Translations under genes and position numbers: made by a program
Notes under the pieces: generated by a model
Databases searched by the model: none
What the model was told of the DNA's origin: nothing
The model's input: only the letters and a program-made list of their open reading frames with translations
Shown: in pieces, positions 1 through 11,731 of the stretch
Layout: each line of letters opens with the position of its first letter
Numbering within the stretch: the first letter of the stretch is position 1
From: Guadua angustifolia
Lineage: Eukaryota; Streptophyta; Magnoliopsida; Poales; Poaceae
NCBI GenBank assembly: GCA_036346375.1
Contig: CM070500.1
Span: forward strand, 84,610,437 to 84,674,436
Direction of reading: 5' to 3'
DNA: 64,000 bases

Positions 1-995
1 AGTCGTTAAAAATACTTACATAGTACTATTATAATTTCATTGGTACATCTTATTGTAAAGTTTTGTAGCCGTCAAAGTCACACATCGAAAACCGTGAACA
101 ATTGAAAAGTTAAATAAAAAAGAACTGAGTGAGTATTAATGTAATTGGCCAATTGGGTAAATATATAACACCCCCGTACGTACCTTTTACAGGGGAAAAA
201 AGAGCATCAACCTGTCAGTAATTGGATGATATGATCAAACATTAGAGATATGCAGATTACCTGCACATTAAAAGTTCTGTTTGATCTGGTTTCAGCTTGC
301 AATTAAGTTGGAGAACAAATTAAAACACACACTCCCATCCTATTAGAGCAGCACTTCTCTAGCCATAAATATATGTTATTTTGGGATACGTGTAATAAAA
401 ATTTTAGAACGTTGACTACAATATCTTTTTAAGTATTTAAATTGAACGCATAAAAATTATAAGGATAGATTCGTCTTGAAAAATGTTTTCGTAATGTGAT
501 AATTTTATTAGATTTATAATTATATTATAATATAAATTAGTGGTAAAAGTTGTATCGAACAATATCCATATAAAAAATGATACAAGAGCCACGGGCAGTG
601 GCGTATCCACTATTGGGGCTAGCTGGGGCTCCCCAGCCAACCCCACCTCCGATCGGCTGATTCCTTCTCCTCCCAGTATCTCCAACGCTAGAAAGAAGTA
701 GAGATATGGCGCCATAACGGCAAATCGGTAGGTTTAGAACTGGCAACTAGAAGTAAAATGTAAGAAAAAAAAGTAAAAAACAATACTGCCAGGCAAGTGG
801 GTCATCAAAATTAGTCACGGGTTCCCTTACTCTCATAGGGTTTCATCTGGTACAGTACTCGACATCCTTTACTGTAGCGCAGCACAAGGAGTCCGAGAGA
901 CGAACAATGTCGGTGTTGTCTCGTAGGCAGTAGAACGACGCACGGACGATTGGGGGCGGCAGACGCATGGGCGGGTGTGACCGCGTGGCGGGGTA
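1..995. other. Intergenic DNA, no gene recognised
   Basis: AT-rich DNA with no convincing exon. Short open frames on the minus strand between about 437 and 1062 have no recognisable domain and lie in sequence of repeat-like composition. A GC-richer patch near 598-700 resembles the terminal part of some plant DNA transposons, but I could not find a matching opposite end. Confidence 0.5.
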
Positions 996-1194
996 GAATG
1001 CGCATCGCCAGAGGAGCACCAGACAGAACGCGCATCACCAGCAGGAGCATTGGGCGGAACATGCATAGTCGGGAGCTGGGCGGAACGCGTATTATTAGAG
1101 GAGAGGAATCAGCCGCTCGAAACGCCGTCTAGCTGGCGGCCGAACACGCATGGCTCGCTTTGTCCAGCCGGTGGCCGAACGCGCATCGCCAAAG
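996..1194. repeat. Degenerate minisatellite, GC-rich
   Basis: The core GAACGCGCATCRCCAG recurs, with decay, at about 996, 1026, 1055, 1082, 1143 and 1176, spaced 25-60 bp apart. Open frames crossing it on both strands are a by-product of the repeat and are not called as genes. Confidence 0.5.
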
Positions 1195-1853
1195 CTCAAA
1201 TAGGAACCGAGACAACCGACAAGGAGGAGCGACTGAGGACGAGGAGCCTCTCAGTTTCATATTGATTGCTAGGACGATCACACCAAAGTTAGATTAATTC
1301 GCTAGCGCCATTGATTGCTCGGTATAAAAAAAATTGCCCTAAGCTCTAATGCAATGCCTGAATGTCTTTTGTTGTGATAAGTGATGTCTGATTTTTGTAT
1401 TCTATTGTCCGAAGTCTATATTCTATTTATTGATTGATATTTTTGTCTCTCTGATTTAATATGTATGAATTTGAAATTTAGTTGACAATAAATCGGTAGA
1501 TATAACATTAGCATGTTTATGTTAAGTTTGAACTTCAACGTAAAAGCTCCACGTAGCTCTGTTTTTATTCTAGATTCGTCACTAACCACGGGCAAACAAA
1601 GAAAGACCAAATATAGATCGGCCGTTGCGAGCGGCTTGTCTGTGAGCAGTCTGGGGCACTGTTGGGAGGGAAATGTCTGTGCTGGTGCACGACAGTCTCG
1701 GCGCATTATTTATGGCCGAAAATGATGTCACGGCGAACCCTAGTTAGCTGCACACATTTGGATGGCGCCAACTTGCATGCAGGCCAGTGTCAGTGTGTAG
1801 ACTCACACGTCACACCCGCCCTGATGGAACCAGCCAAACTAACCTCGACAACC

Positions 1854-1856
<3 letters not shown>
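1195..1856. other. Intergenic DNA, nothing recognised
   Basis: No coding, RNA or transposon signal that I can support. Overlapping frames on both strands around 1416-1725 have no recognisable domain. Confidence 0.4.

Positions 1857-1911
<55 letters not shown>
1857..1911. repeat. (TA)n microsatellite
   Basis: An almost uninterrupted TA dinucleotide run of about 55 bases. Confidence 0.95.
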
Positions 1912-1914
<3 letters not shown>

Positions 1915-2544
1915 CCTAATTAATCGATTTAATTTGTTCACTGCTAACGACAGTCTCGCTCCACGTCACACATCCGGTCATCCTGTATCGCACAACGCAA
2001 CGATATTTTGTGGTGGGGGGAAAATTAAGGGAAAATGCTGAGTACTATATGTATAACAATTTATTTGTCAAAGCTACGTACGTACGTAAGCACCAGAAAT
2101 ACCGGGACTTGCAAGTTGTAGCACTCTGCCCCTACAATTCGACAGCGCGTGACGTGACAATACCTAGCCATGCCACTTTGCGAGGGTAGATTCTTTTTAA
2201 AATTTATAATATCATTAAATTATATGACCTATATATTTAAGAATATATTACCGTATCTTATAGCCTATTTGGATTTTTAAAACATCATGAGCATTATAAA
2301 TAACAATTGAAACTTGAAGAAAAATACAACTTGATAAACGTAATTGAATTGTAAGCTTTGGTGGAAGAAAATCATTGAGCATAATAAGATACTGGGGTTC
2401 TTAGAAACTTATAGTATTCCATCACGATGCAAATAGTTGTTGTTTTGGATATCGACAATCTTTAAAACATAGCTATGTCCACCAATTTCTATTATAATAG
2501 ATTTATAAAATCAATTAAAATTACGATAGTATGAAAATACTTTT

Positions 2545-2546
<2 letters not shown>
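1912..2546. other. Intergenic DNA, nothing recognised
   Basis: AT-rich sequence without an ORF or recognisable repeat terminus. Confidence 0.4.

Positions 2547-2630
<84 letters not shown>
2547..2630. repeat. (TA)n microsatellite
   Basis: A TA run of about 84 bases lying directly against the left arm of the foldback element that follows, so the TA tract may have grown at the element's border. Confidence 0.95.
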
Positions 2631-2632
<2 letters not shown>

Positions 2633-2634
2633 AT

Positions 2635-2883
2635 CTAAAAGGTGATTTGGTCTTAATATGCTAAAATCTAACCTAGACCCTTGGATCAAGTTTTGAAGGT
2701 TGAGATTTAACTAACCAGAATATGTGTAAAAGCATTTATGACAATGGGTTGTTTGCCACCTCCAATGTGAAAGCATTAATTGAGTGAGTTGCTTGACCTT
2801 CACCTCTGTAGATCTCAACCTTCAAAACTTGATCCAAGGGTCCAGATTAGATTTTAGCATATTAGCACTGAAATCACCTTTAG
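2635..2883. mobile_element. Foldback MITE with ~70-bp terminal inverted repeats
   Basis: The left arm begins CTAAAAGGTGATTT and the right arm ends AAATCACCTTTAG. About 70 bp of each arm pair with few mismatches, including the stretch CTTGGATCAAGTTTTGAAG. The roughly 110-bp centre has no ORF. No clear target duplication can be seen because the left flank is a TA microsatellite, so the superfamily stays open. Confidence 0.8.
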
Positions 2884-3888
2884 CACTAGATATGTTGCCT
2901 ATATATATATATACGATTTTATGTATTTAATTTAAATATTTAAAAGATTTTGACAAACAAAGTTTCAAAAATTTGACCGCACCTATGTCCAAAACGACAA
3001 CTCGATCCTTATCATGCAAGGATCATATAGTTGCATAACCCTATTATTTCTTCATTAGTAACTCTTTTTTTTCAAAATGTATTTAGCACATGTACATCTG
3101 TTTAATCTCAAACAATACGTTAATTATTTTATAGGGTATCAGAGTATGTTGTTCATGCATACACCACTACACCATGGCAACTACCTTAAACTTATCTTCC
3201 TCACACGCCGATTGCCCGTCAAACCATGTGCCTTCTATCTCTTCTTGATCGCCAAACAACTTTTTTGCTTCAACCTTCACTAGCAAGCTCAATTCTTGAT
3301 CTATCACTCTCAACTGCGACCCTTTCCAATATAATACTCTACCACATAATTTTCTTCTACTTCTCTCTAATTATTACTTAACGTAAAAGTTGTGACATCG
3401 ACATACATACATGTGCAATCGTCCCCTATCCCTGTCGGGACATCCGTTACGCGCTCTCCAGTGGCCCCAAGCCTATTCCCTGCGGTAGCATCATCTCTAT
3501 TCCAAGATCTTTGGTCCTTTGTTTCTATTCATACAAATGTATACATGTATATACATATGCAGGATGTTATACACGCTCGATTTTCACTTGTCCTATGTTG
3601 GTCACTTCTCTTATTCAATGTTGGGCAACTCAATGATGTGGCATCCTCATTAGCTGCAACCTCCCATCTTCTTTGATGCTAGGATGCTTGTTTTAGTTAT
3701 TGTCTAATGATATGGAGAATCTTTCCGCTAACGCGAGTGACACCGTGCCCCTTACAAGCGATGGCACACTCCTAGCAACCCAATGGCTCCATATCAGCCG
3801 TAGATCTTTTTAATGCAAAGCTTCATCTCCTATTTACTAGGGCTTCCCTATCATCAAGCTTTTTGGGCAACTAACTTCTTCAACTACG
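2884..3888. other. Intergenic DNA, nothing recognised
   Basis: Mixed-composition DNA. Short plus-strand frames at 3077-3283 and 3392-3676 show no domain, signal peptide or splice pattern that I trust. Confidence 0.4.
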
Positions 3889-3896
3889 CCGGCACT

Positions 3897-4498
3897 TAGG
3901 GGGTGAAAACGGGCTGGATATTTCTCGTATGATCCTGATTCAGATCCTATCGGGATAGGATTCGGGAAGGAATTTGACTATCCAGCTAGATCCAGGACAG
4001 GATTCGGATTTGGGATCAGATTTAGAGTAGTTAATATCTGGTAAATACAGGATGTGATCCAGATATCGGATTTTCTTTTTTTAATTTGGATATCATATTT
4101 TTTTTTTCAATTTAGGTATCCAGCAAGGCCTAGCCCATTTATTATATATTTTTCATGACAACCCATTTATCTTGATAATTAGTTGGTTCTATTGATTCGC
4201 AAGTAGCATATTCTTTCTATGATATCTATTGGATTTGGTTGATATATAAAGTAGCTTGCTATTATGGTCACGTACTTATATGATTTGATTCAACATATGT
4301 AACTCTATATATATGTGTAATATATGTATATCTTTATATGCTTTTGTTCTAAATCTGCTACGTATCTATCCCGTATCTATATCCCGAATAATCAAGATTC
4401 ATATCCGTTTAGCCTGTATCTGGTTCCAAATCTGGGAAAAAATAGGTTAGGATATGGAAAGTGAAACATCCGCTTGCATCTGACCTGTTTTTACCCTA
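3897..4498. mobile_element. Non-autonomous hAT-type element (602 bp)
   Basis: The ends are TAGGGGGTGAAAACGG at the left and TTTTTACCCTA at the right, an inverted pair of the common plant hAT type. The flanking octamers CCGGCACT (3889-3896) and CTGACACT (4499-4506) agree at 6 of 8 positions, as expected of a decayed 8-bp target duplication. Internal sequence repeats GGATCAGATTT-like words and has no transposase frame. Confidence 0.7.
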
Positions 4499-4689
4499 CT
4501 GACACTCACCACTTGTTGTCGCAGCCTTTGACTTTGACCTTTCACTTTAGTGACTTTAATGAGCAATGCGGCGTTGTTCTCATCTCTGATATAACACCTC
4601 TACCTTTTCATTTTTCTATGAGGCAACGCCTTCTTGCAAGACAGATCGATGCCATTGCACCCACGCGTGCCCTCCTTTGACAATATTCG

Positions 4690-5310
4690 TGATATCTACG
4701 TTATAAATTCTAATTTTATTCACATTTTTTGTTATTTTTTAATTTAGAGTTCATATATAAATCAAATTGCTAATTTTATTTAATTCATTCTGAATTTTAG
4801 TTATTTACAGATTTTACAAAATCAAATTTCAATTTTTCTTTCATTTTTATTCTAAATTTCAATTATTTTATGTTGGAATTCACATAGAAATCCAGTTGCT
4901 AATATTTATATAATTTTTATGTCAAAATATATTTATTTAGGGTTTTACTAAGGAATTTGTATGGAAATCAAATTGCTGGTTTTATTTTTGTTTTATTATG
5001 AATTTAGTTATCTTTGGTTGGAATTTTTATGGAAATTGAATTGTCAATTTTAATTTTTTTCAATTTATATTTAGTTAGGAATGCGTGTGGAAATCAAATT
5101 GCTAGTTTTATTTTATTTTTTAATTCTGAATTTCAGTTATTTATTTTATAATTTGTATACAAATTCAATTGCTAATCTTTGTTTAGTTTTTATTCTAAAT
5201 TTTACTCATTTAGGGAGTTTACATAGGAATTCATGTGGAAATCAAAATTTGAATTTTATTTTATTTTTATTTGGAATTTCAGTTATTTCTGTATTATACA
5301 CGATGTGAAC
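4690..5310. repeat. AT-rich degenerate tandem repeat
   Basis: The core GGAAATCAAATTGCTAATTT followed by a T-rich arm recurs at about 4755, 4883, 4963, 5031, 5090, 5158 and 5235, roughly every 60-80 bp. The 75-aa plus-strand frame at 5081-5308 comes from these repeats. Confidence 0.7.
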
Positions 5311-6885
5311 TCTTTCTTTTAATCTGGACCGTTATAATTTAATCCTACCATTAACTAACGTGTAGATCTTTCAATTCTCCTTTTCCTATGAATAATGTGC
5401 GTGGACACGATCTATTACCTCTATTATCTATTAGGGCCTGCTTGAAAGTACATAGAAATTTCATAAGAAACAATTTAACTCACGTAAATCTGAAAAAATC
5501 TCAAGTTCTAAAAAGGTTCTAATTAATATGAGCGACTAATCAATTAGTGGCATCTTAATTTATTGCCGTACAGTACGTTGCTGAATGCTCGCTCAATTTT
5601 TGCGAGGGCTCTATATCTCAAAACAATTAATTAGTTCAGATGGGTGCATTTGGGGAGTGTAGTAATAGTGTAATACAAGGCGAGGTTAGGATAATTAATC
5701 CTACGTAAGCTTGATTAACTATGGGCAGGCAATCATTCGTGGTTGAGCCGTCTGCGTGGATGGCGCAGCATAGCAAAGCTAGTTTATCTAGGTAATGATG
5801 CATGCACTTGTGGCATGCATGGCATTCACATCGATCGTGTTCAACATTGATCTATATATCCGTGCATGCATTTAGCATTTGATTAGATAGATAAGACTGA
5901 TCCATTGTTACCATCATATAATTGTTGTTACAGTCGATCGCTAGGTTGTAGCTAGCTCCTCGATCGATCGTCAGGCAGATAGCTAGCAAGCTAAATCGCT
6001 AGCCGCATGGCTAGCTAGCTGAGTAAGTAGCAACGTGCGCTGTTTTAATTAGGGGAAGTTTTTAATCTTTTTGTCCATTCATCATTAGCCTTCTTGACCT
6101 TATACCGGTCTTTTCCATTCACTTCAGAGTTCAGATAATGATCGATCTAGTAACTTGATCCCAATCGATCTTTGGTTAATTATGTGTTCCTCAAGACCTT
6201 CAATATTGTAGATTTGTAGTGTAGGTCCAGTGTTTTAATTTGCTTTGAAGACGACGTGCATGCAAGTAGCTAGCTAGGTTATATATATGTAGCTGGCAAT
6301 GATATTTTGACAACGATGTTGGGAAGAATCCACGACTTGTGTATAGTGTTACAGGAGTCCAGGGTCCGTGCTTTTGTGCTATTCAAAACAGTTCAAAGGG
6401 CAAAGCCATTATTCAAACACAAGAATTCGCCGTCTCATGAAAAAGCCATTTAACTACCTCTTCTGCATCCATCATCTTTAGCAATTTAGCTAGCAATATC
6501 CGGATCTTGCCAAAATCTTGCTCGCAAGAACATTAGATTTCCATAGTACGTACCATCAATGCATGCATATGTAACATTACAATATGTGTACAATCAAGCA
6601 CCGAAAGCGTGGATCTAATAAATTAAGCCCATCAACTTACAGTATAAACTAGCATGTCTAGATGGAATTAATTAATTAAATTTAATCTTTGGTCTTCTTT
6701 AATGCGGGTCATCTTCAAAACTTACAACCCCATAGGCCATGAATCAAATAATGAAAATTAAAATGAAAAAATTAATCCACATAAATAACACAACTAACTT
6801 ATGTCGAACTTTGGCCGTCAGCCAAAAAACCAAGGTGCCACAAGAGTTGATATTAATCTTGGGTGTGGTCGTACGTGTAGGCGCA
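5311..6885. other. Intergenic DNA with GCTAGC/CGATCG-rich stretch
   Basis: No gene recognised. Between about 5730 and 6030 the sequence is dense in short palindromes (CTAGCTAG, CGATCGATCG, GCATGC), common in grass intergenic DNA. The 63-aa frame at 6739-6930 has no recognisable feature. Confidence 0.4.
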
Positions 6886-6975
6886 ACTAGTGTACATGCT
6901 CTTAGCCAAAAAACCCTAGGATGTCAATAAATTTCGAGATTCAAAGTTTGTTAATTTTAATCATTACATATATAT

Positions 6976-7006
<31 letters not shown>

Positions 7007-7228
7007 CACACATACATATATACATATATATGCACATATACATACATACATATACACTAGTGTACATGCTCTTAGCCAAAAAACCCTAGGATGTCAATAA
7101 ATTTGAGATTCAAAGTTTGTTAATTTTAATCATTACATATATATACACACACATATATATATACACACACACACACACATACATATACATATATATGCAC
7201 ATATACATACATACATATACACACACAA
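6886..7228. repeat. Direct tandem duplication, 170-bp period
   Basis: Copy 1 (6886-7055) and copy 2 (7056-about 7228) both start ACTAGTGTACATGCTCTTAG, continue with the same ~75 bp and then run into TA/CA/TAC microsatellite. They differ by a few substitutions and by microsatellite length. The ORF at 7117-7305 is a translation of the microsatellite. Confidence 0.9.
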
Positions 7229-7797
7229 AAGTGATACCGTTAAATTCATATTTAAAAGCATTTTCTTATGATTATGATTTTGTAGCTATGAACAAAGTAT
7301 TGTAAAAGAAATTAACGGTCAAAGCTAAGTCCACACCAAGTCAAACACCATGTCTTACAATTTTCTAGTACTTACAACATCTCCAACAGTCAAATGTCAG
7401 CGTTCATTAGAGCCTTCTGTTGCCCACACGGTTAATTTGTGGGGCCCACATGGGTAACCGTGGCTAGGACACGGTGAAGATGACATAGCCATGCGATAGA
7501 CTAGTGAAGATTGGCTCGGCACAGCGCTTGCAGATTAGAGGATGGCCCAGCGAAAGAGGCCGGTACGGTAGAGAGGTAGGGGAAGCTTGGTGGCGGAGGG
7601 GGGAAGCCGGCGACAGCGGTGTAGGGAGGATACCGGTGCAGAGGAAGGTGGAGGCCAGCACCCAACAGTGAGGAAGGGAGGTGTAGGGAGGCCAATGGTA
7701 GAGAGGGAGGCTGGCAAGAGGAGGAAGGGGGTGATGGTGTCAGTTGTGGGAGAGAGAAAGCTCGGTGAGGTAGAGGTGGTATGATAAAATTAGAGAC
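7229..7797. other. Intergenic DNA with GC/purine-rich tract
   Basis: 7560-7790 is G-rich on the plus strand (GGAGG, GTAGGGAGG repeats). This yields several overlapping proline/serine-rich frames on the minus strand, up to 134 aa. They are low-complexity and not called as genes. Confidence 0.4.
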
Positions 7798-7805
7798 AAC
7801 ACTAG

Positions 7806-8370
7806 TAGACCTGTAAATTGGGCCGGGCTCAAACGGGCTAGTCCGAGCACGGCACGAAATTGATGGCCCAAAGCACGACACGGCCCAAAGTATTATGGGG
7901 GGCAAGATTGACCCAAATCACGTCTTGGGCCTTGAATCGCAAAGACGGCAATGGGCCAAGACGGCCGATTGATCGTGCGTGCTTGGTAAGACGCCCGAAC
8001 GACGGCCCAACTAATTGGATATCTTCAATTATACACTCCGCTACTAATTATCGCCACGTTGGTGCCACACTAGATAGTGATTAATTATTGGCTAAAAGTA
8101 GTTGGCTAATTAGCTTATGACCAAATAGTGATGGGACAAAGAAAGAGAGGGCAAGTCGATCGCTTCAATCGATTTGGAGTAGACTGGGCGTGCTTGGGCC
8201 GCACGACCGATGATGGCCCGACGGACTTTAGTCTTGCGGGCCGGCTAGAAAAAACCATTTCGGACTAGCCGGCCGGCCCGATGATCTTGCGTGTCGTCGT
8301 TTGGGCCGTCCGGCGCCCGGCACGATGGGCTTGGGCCGTCTTGGCACGCACGCGACCCAATTCTGGTCTA
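7806..8370. mobile_element. Non-autonomous hAT-type element (565 bp) with perfect 8-bp TSD
   Basis: The octamer AACACTAG is exactly duplicated at 7798-7805 and 8371-8378. The ends form an inverted pair, TAGACCTGTAAATTGGGCCG at the left and CGACCCAATTCTGGTCTA at the right. Subterminal DNA is rich in GGGCC and GGCCCA words. No transposase frame is present, so mobility would need a hAT transposase supplied in trans. Confidence 0.85.
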
Positions 8371-8378
8371 AACACTAG

Positions 8379-8951
8379 TGTACATGCTCTTAGCAAAGGG
8401 GTATTATCAAAGCTTGAAGCATGCATATTACAATACTTAGCAAAGGGAGAAGGTAGACGACACGACAGACTAATTAATGCGCGCGATCTCATCTCATCTC
8501 AGTGTGTAGTACATATAGTATATACACTTGAGCTCTGTGAGCCCTGAGGCTGAGCTGTGGGGCCGGATCGAGGGGATGGAGCAGGCACAGGAGGCCCTGC
8601 ATGTCGTGGTTGCATTAGGACACGAGATTAAGGGAGGCTAGCAGCTAGCTAGCTAGCTAGGCCAGCCTCACTCCACTCCATCTGTTGCATTAATTATTAA
8701 TTTAGCTAGCGATCGACGATAGGTACATAGAACGGACGGCCTAATGCGTGGCCGGATTGGCTCCATCTTTAGCCACGGATTAAGCCCGTTGTCGTCTGTA
8801 CACCCTGATCGCACATTGAGCCAAACCCAAAACCACAGTGATCTACATGCGTGGGTCCGAACAGGATAGCTGTGTGTGCATGTCCCGTGGGTAAATCTAT
8901 CCGGCAGAGTTTGAGCTCGCATTCTTGCATGGATCCAGGTACCCTAGGGTC
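8379..8951. other. Intergenic DNA, nothing recognised
   Basis: The stretch starts with a third copy of the word TGTACATGCTCTTAGC found in the 170-bp duplication. The rest is unremarkable, with CTAGCTAG-type short palindromes near 8640-8710. Confidence 0.4.
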
Positions 8952-8959
8952 ATGGTATT

Positions 8960-9287
8960 TGTTAAAACAATGGCGCGCAAAACATACGAAAAAGATCAAA
9001 CACAAAGAATAAGAGATACGGATTTAACGTGGAAAACCCTTGCAGGAAAAAACCACGGGCGCCGGCCGACGAAGAACTTCACTATTTTCTGGAAAAATTA
9101 CAAAAACGCTGGGAATCGAATCGCCCCCAAGCGGCTTACAAAGAAGAATATATAGATGGTGGTGATCTAGGTCTAACTTGGAAACTGCTCTATAACTGAT
9201 CCATACCCCACGGGGAGGGGGAGGAGATTCGCCACGCTCCAAGCAGGTTGACCATATCTCTGAATTTGAATCATAATTTAACAAACT
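8960..9287. mobile_element. Short solo-LTR-like unit bounded by ATGGTATT repeats
   Basis: The octamer ATGGTATT lies at 8952-8959 and again at 9288-9295. The unit begins TGTTAAAACA and carries TTTAACA close to its right end, a short inverted repeat of the LTR kind. Inside is a stretch like GATTTAACGTGGAAAACCC, a phrase I recall from grass copia LTRs. The 8-bp duplication and the four extra bases after TTTAACA do not fit a textbook 5-bp LTR insertion, so the class is uncertain. Confidence 0.45.
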
Positions 9288-9295
9288 ATGGTATT

Positions 9296-10529
9296 ACACC
9301 TGTGCTGGATGAATTTCCATCCATGCATGTACGTAGTTTGGGCCGACCCTTGATGTTATATTTAGATCACAAGAAGTTTACAGGAATTTCACGAGAAATA
9401 CATACGTGATCAACTTAAATAGGGTTCAGAAGGATCGAAGTTCTTCGAGCAACGAAGGCAAGTGCAGCAGCGACGACCTAATCCTCCTTAAAAGCTGGGT
9501 GCAGTGGACCAGGCCGGCAATTATATTAATTTGTCTTGTTCCTCCCGGGCCCGGAGGAGACAAAGGAAAGAAGCTTCACTTTGTGTTGGCTGGGGCGGGG
9601 CACCCGGCCGGCAGCACGGCACGGCCACCGCCACCGCCACCGCCACCGCCACGCATCGCGCGTCGCGCGGCCCGTTCGCACCGCCAGCGCGCCGGGGAAA
9701 ACCGCGTCGTTCCCGTTCCTGCTTCGGCTCGATCGGCATCGGCTAGCACACGTCCTTCTCGTCAGTTCGCCGGTCGTCACGCACGGAGATTTCGGACCCG
9801 GCCGGCCGGGCGGTGCTCCCGTGTGCCCTGATGCGCCGCTGCCTCCTTCCAACTTCTGTCTATCGAATCCACAGAATTCCGCGCGTTTTAACCCACTAAA
9901 CCTACATTAGGTGGGCGATATCACAAATATAAGGTCAGAAAAATGAGGTGCCTGCATGCAGACGGGCAAGACGAACTAAATAATAGTCCGGGAGATGCTT
10001 CTGTGTATTTCTTTTTGATATAAGTTATATAAATCTTAAAATAACAAATAGGTAAATAACCTATCTATCATCTATTGATACTTTAATATTTGTATAACTT
10101 TTAAAAGGAGATGTATAGAAGCTCCTCCTGAACTATTATGCTAGTGTAAAATGAAATAAATAAATAAATAAATTAGCAGTTTCAAAAATAAGTCTGTGTG
10201 ATGTTGGACTGCAGCACGTCACACTATTTATCACATCTCGCGGTGTTAATTACCACCCTTGGCGCGTCTTATCGTATCTCGTCACGGGGCCTACGTTAGT
10301 GTGCCATCTCCCACATACTGTTGTTTCGTAGAGACATGTGTCTAGGTCAATGATTTGAGATGATTTGCGCCTCCGATCATTATAATGATTGGGATGATAT
10401 GTATGCACATCCTAATCAACCTGGCCTCCTGTCTCCTATGATGATCGATCGATCAAGCCATCTGATTAGACTCCTCTAACTCGATCGCGCGTCATCTCGC
10501 ACTCTAGACTCTAGAGTGTAGATCCACAC
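9296..10529. other. Intergenic DNA with a GC-rich island at 9535-9860
   Basis: 9535-9860 is strongly GC-rich and CpG-rich and contains a (CCACCG)n hexamer tract near 9624-9652. Five overlapping frames on both strands cover it, none with a recognisable domain. It could be a decayed first exon or a GC-rich repeat. A weak ~140-bp foldback lies near 9990-10130 (GGAGATGCTTCT... and ...AGAAGCTCC). Confidence 0.4.
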
Positions 10530-11731
10530 GAGGATTGAAATCTCGGTTTCGTTCTAAATACTGTCTATGGTTAGAGAACGAAATTTTGGCAAGATCTCGC
10601 TATTTCAAACAAATTCCAGACGAATTGTAAAAACAAAATTAGAATTCCGCATTTTAAAACCGAAATCTCAGTCGGTTTCGGCAAAATTGCACTGAGCGAA
10701 AAATAGCTCAAACAATATCAAAAAAATTGAATTTTTTTGGAAGTTTCTGACACATTAATTATGTTCCCATAAAAATTATAGATAATTATAAAATATGTGG
10801 AATTTTTAAAAATTCAAACATTACACTATCCTCGATAAAAGCGGTAACCGGCAAATTTTAACCAAATTAAAAATGAAACGAACCACATTATAAAATTTTG
10901 AAATTTTTTTATGCATGATTATAAGCATTACTAATATTCTCAAAAAAAATTTAGATGATGATCAAGCTTCATGAATTTTTAAAAATTTAAAAAGTGCTAT
11001 TATCCTGATAAAAGCTTTACCGGCAAACTTCAACCAAATGAAAAATGGTACAAACCATGTTACAAAATTTTGAATATTTTTTTATAGTCCTGATGTATCA
11101 TAAATATTTTCATAAAATTTTTACAAGATGATAAAGATTCAAAAAGTTCCAAAAATTATAACTGTGCTATGTCCTCATAAAAGCCTCATGATCAATACAT
11201 AGATTTGCTTTACAAAACAGAAAATGTTTAAATTTTTTAAAAATTTTGCAAAATTGTTCTAAGGAAATTCTTCAGATCTCATAAAAATTTCAAATCATTA
11301 TAATACTCCAGTAAATTTATAAAATTCTTACAAGTGCATTGTAACATTTATGTTCTTTCTGTTTTTGATTTTTGAAATATAACAAATGAAGTTCAATGCA
11401 TATATAGATTTGATTGGGCATACAAAAAAATTTGAAATTTTTTAAAAATTTAGAGAATTGTACTGAGTCAATTATTAAGCTTTCATAAAAATTTTGAATT
11501 ATTATCAAATACGATAAAGTTTATAAAATTCTGACAAGGTTACTGTCCCAATTATGTTCATTCTATTTTTGATTTTTTAAAGGTAACAAATGAAATTAAA
11601 TTATTTTGAATTTTTTTAGTATGATCCTACACTTCCTAGGATAGTACCATAAAATTTTGACATCATGATAAAGTATATACAATTTTATAAAAATCCGATA
11701 GTATTTCTACAGTTTTTAAAAATATCTCAAA
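10530..11731. repeat. AT-rich degenerate tandem repeats, left part of a split block
   Basis: A unit containing TCCTCGATAAAAGC and ACCGGCAAA recurs at about 10830, 11000 and 11172 (period about 170 bp). A second unit with TATAAAATTCTNACAAG recurs at about 11318 and 11528. The flanks carry CCGAAATCTC / GAAATTTCGGTGAAATTTC words that reappear at 13980-14060 and 15440-15500 beyond the CACTA element. I infer one old AT-rich element later split by the CACTA insertion. No coding capacity is visible. Confidence 0.55.

Noticed and set aside
7501..7905. 134-aa minus-strand proline/serine-rich ORF
   Set aside because: Low-complexity translation of a G-rich tract that runs into the hAT element and its target duplication.
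9406..9910. Overlapping ORFs (up to 141 aa) in a GC-rich island
   Set aside because: All frames are open because of GC-rich, repetitive (CCACCG)n sequence; none has a recognisable domain or start context.
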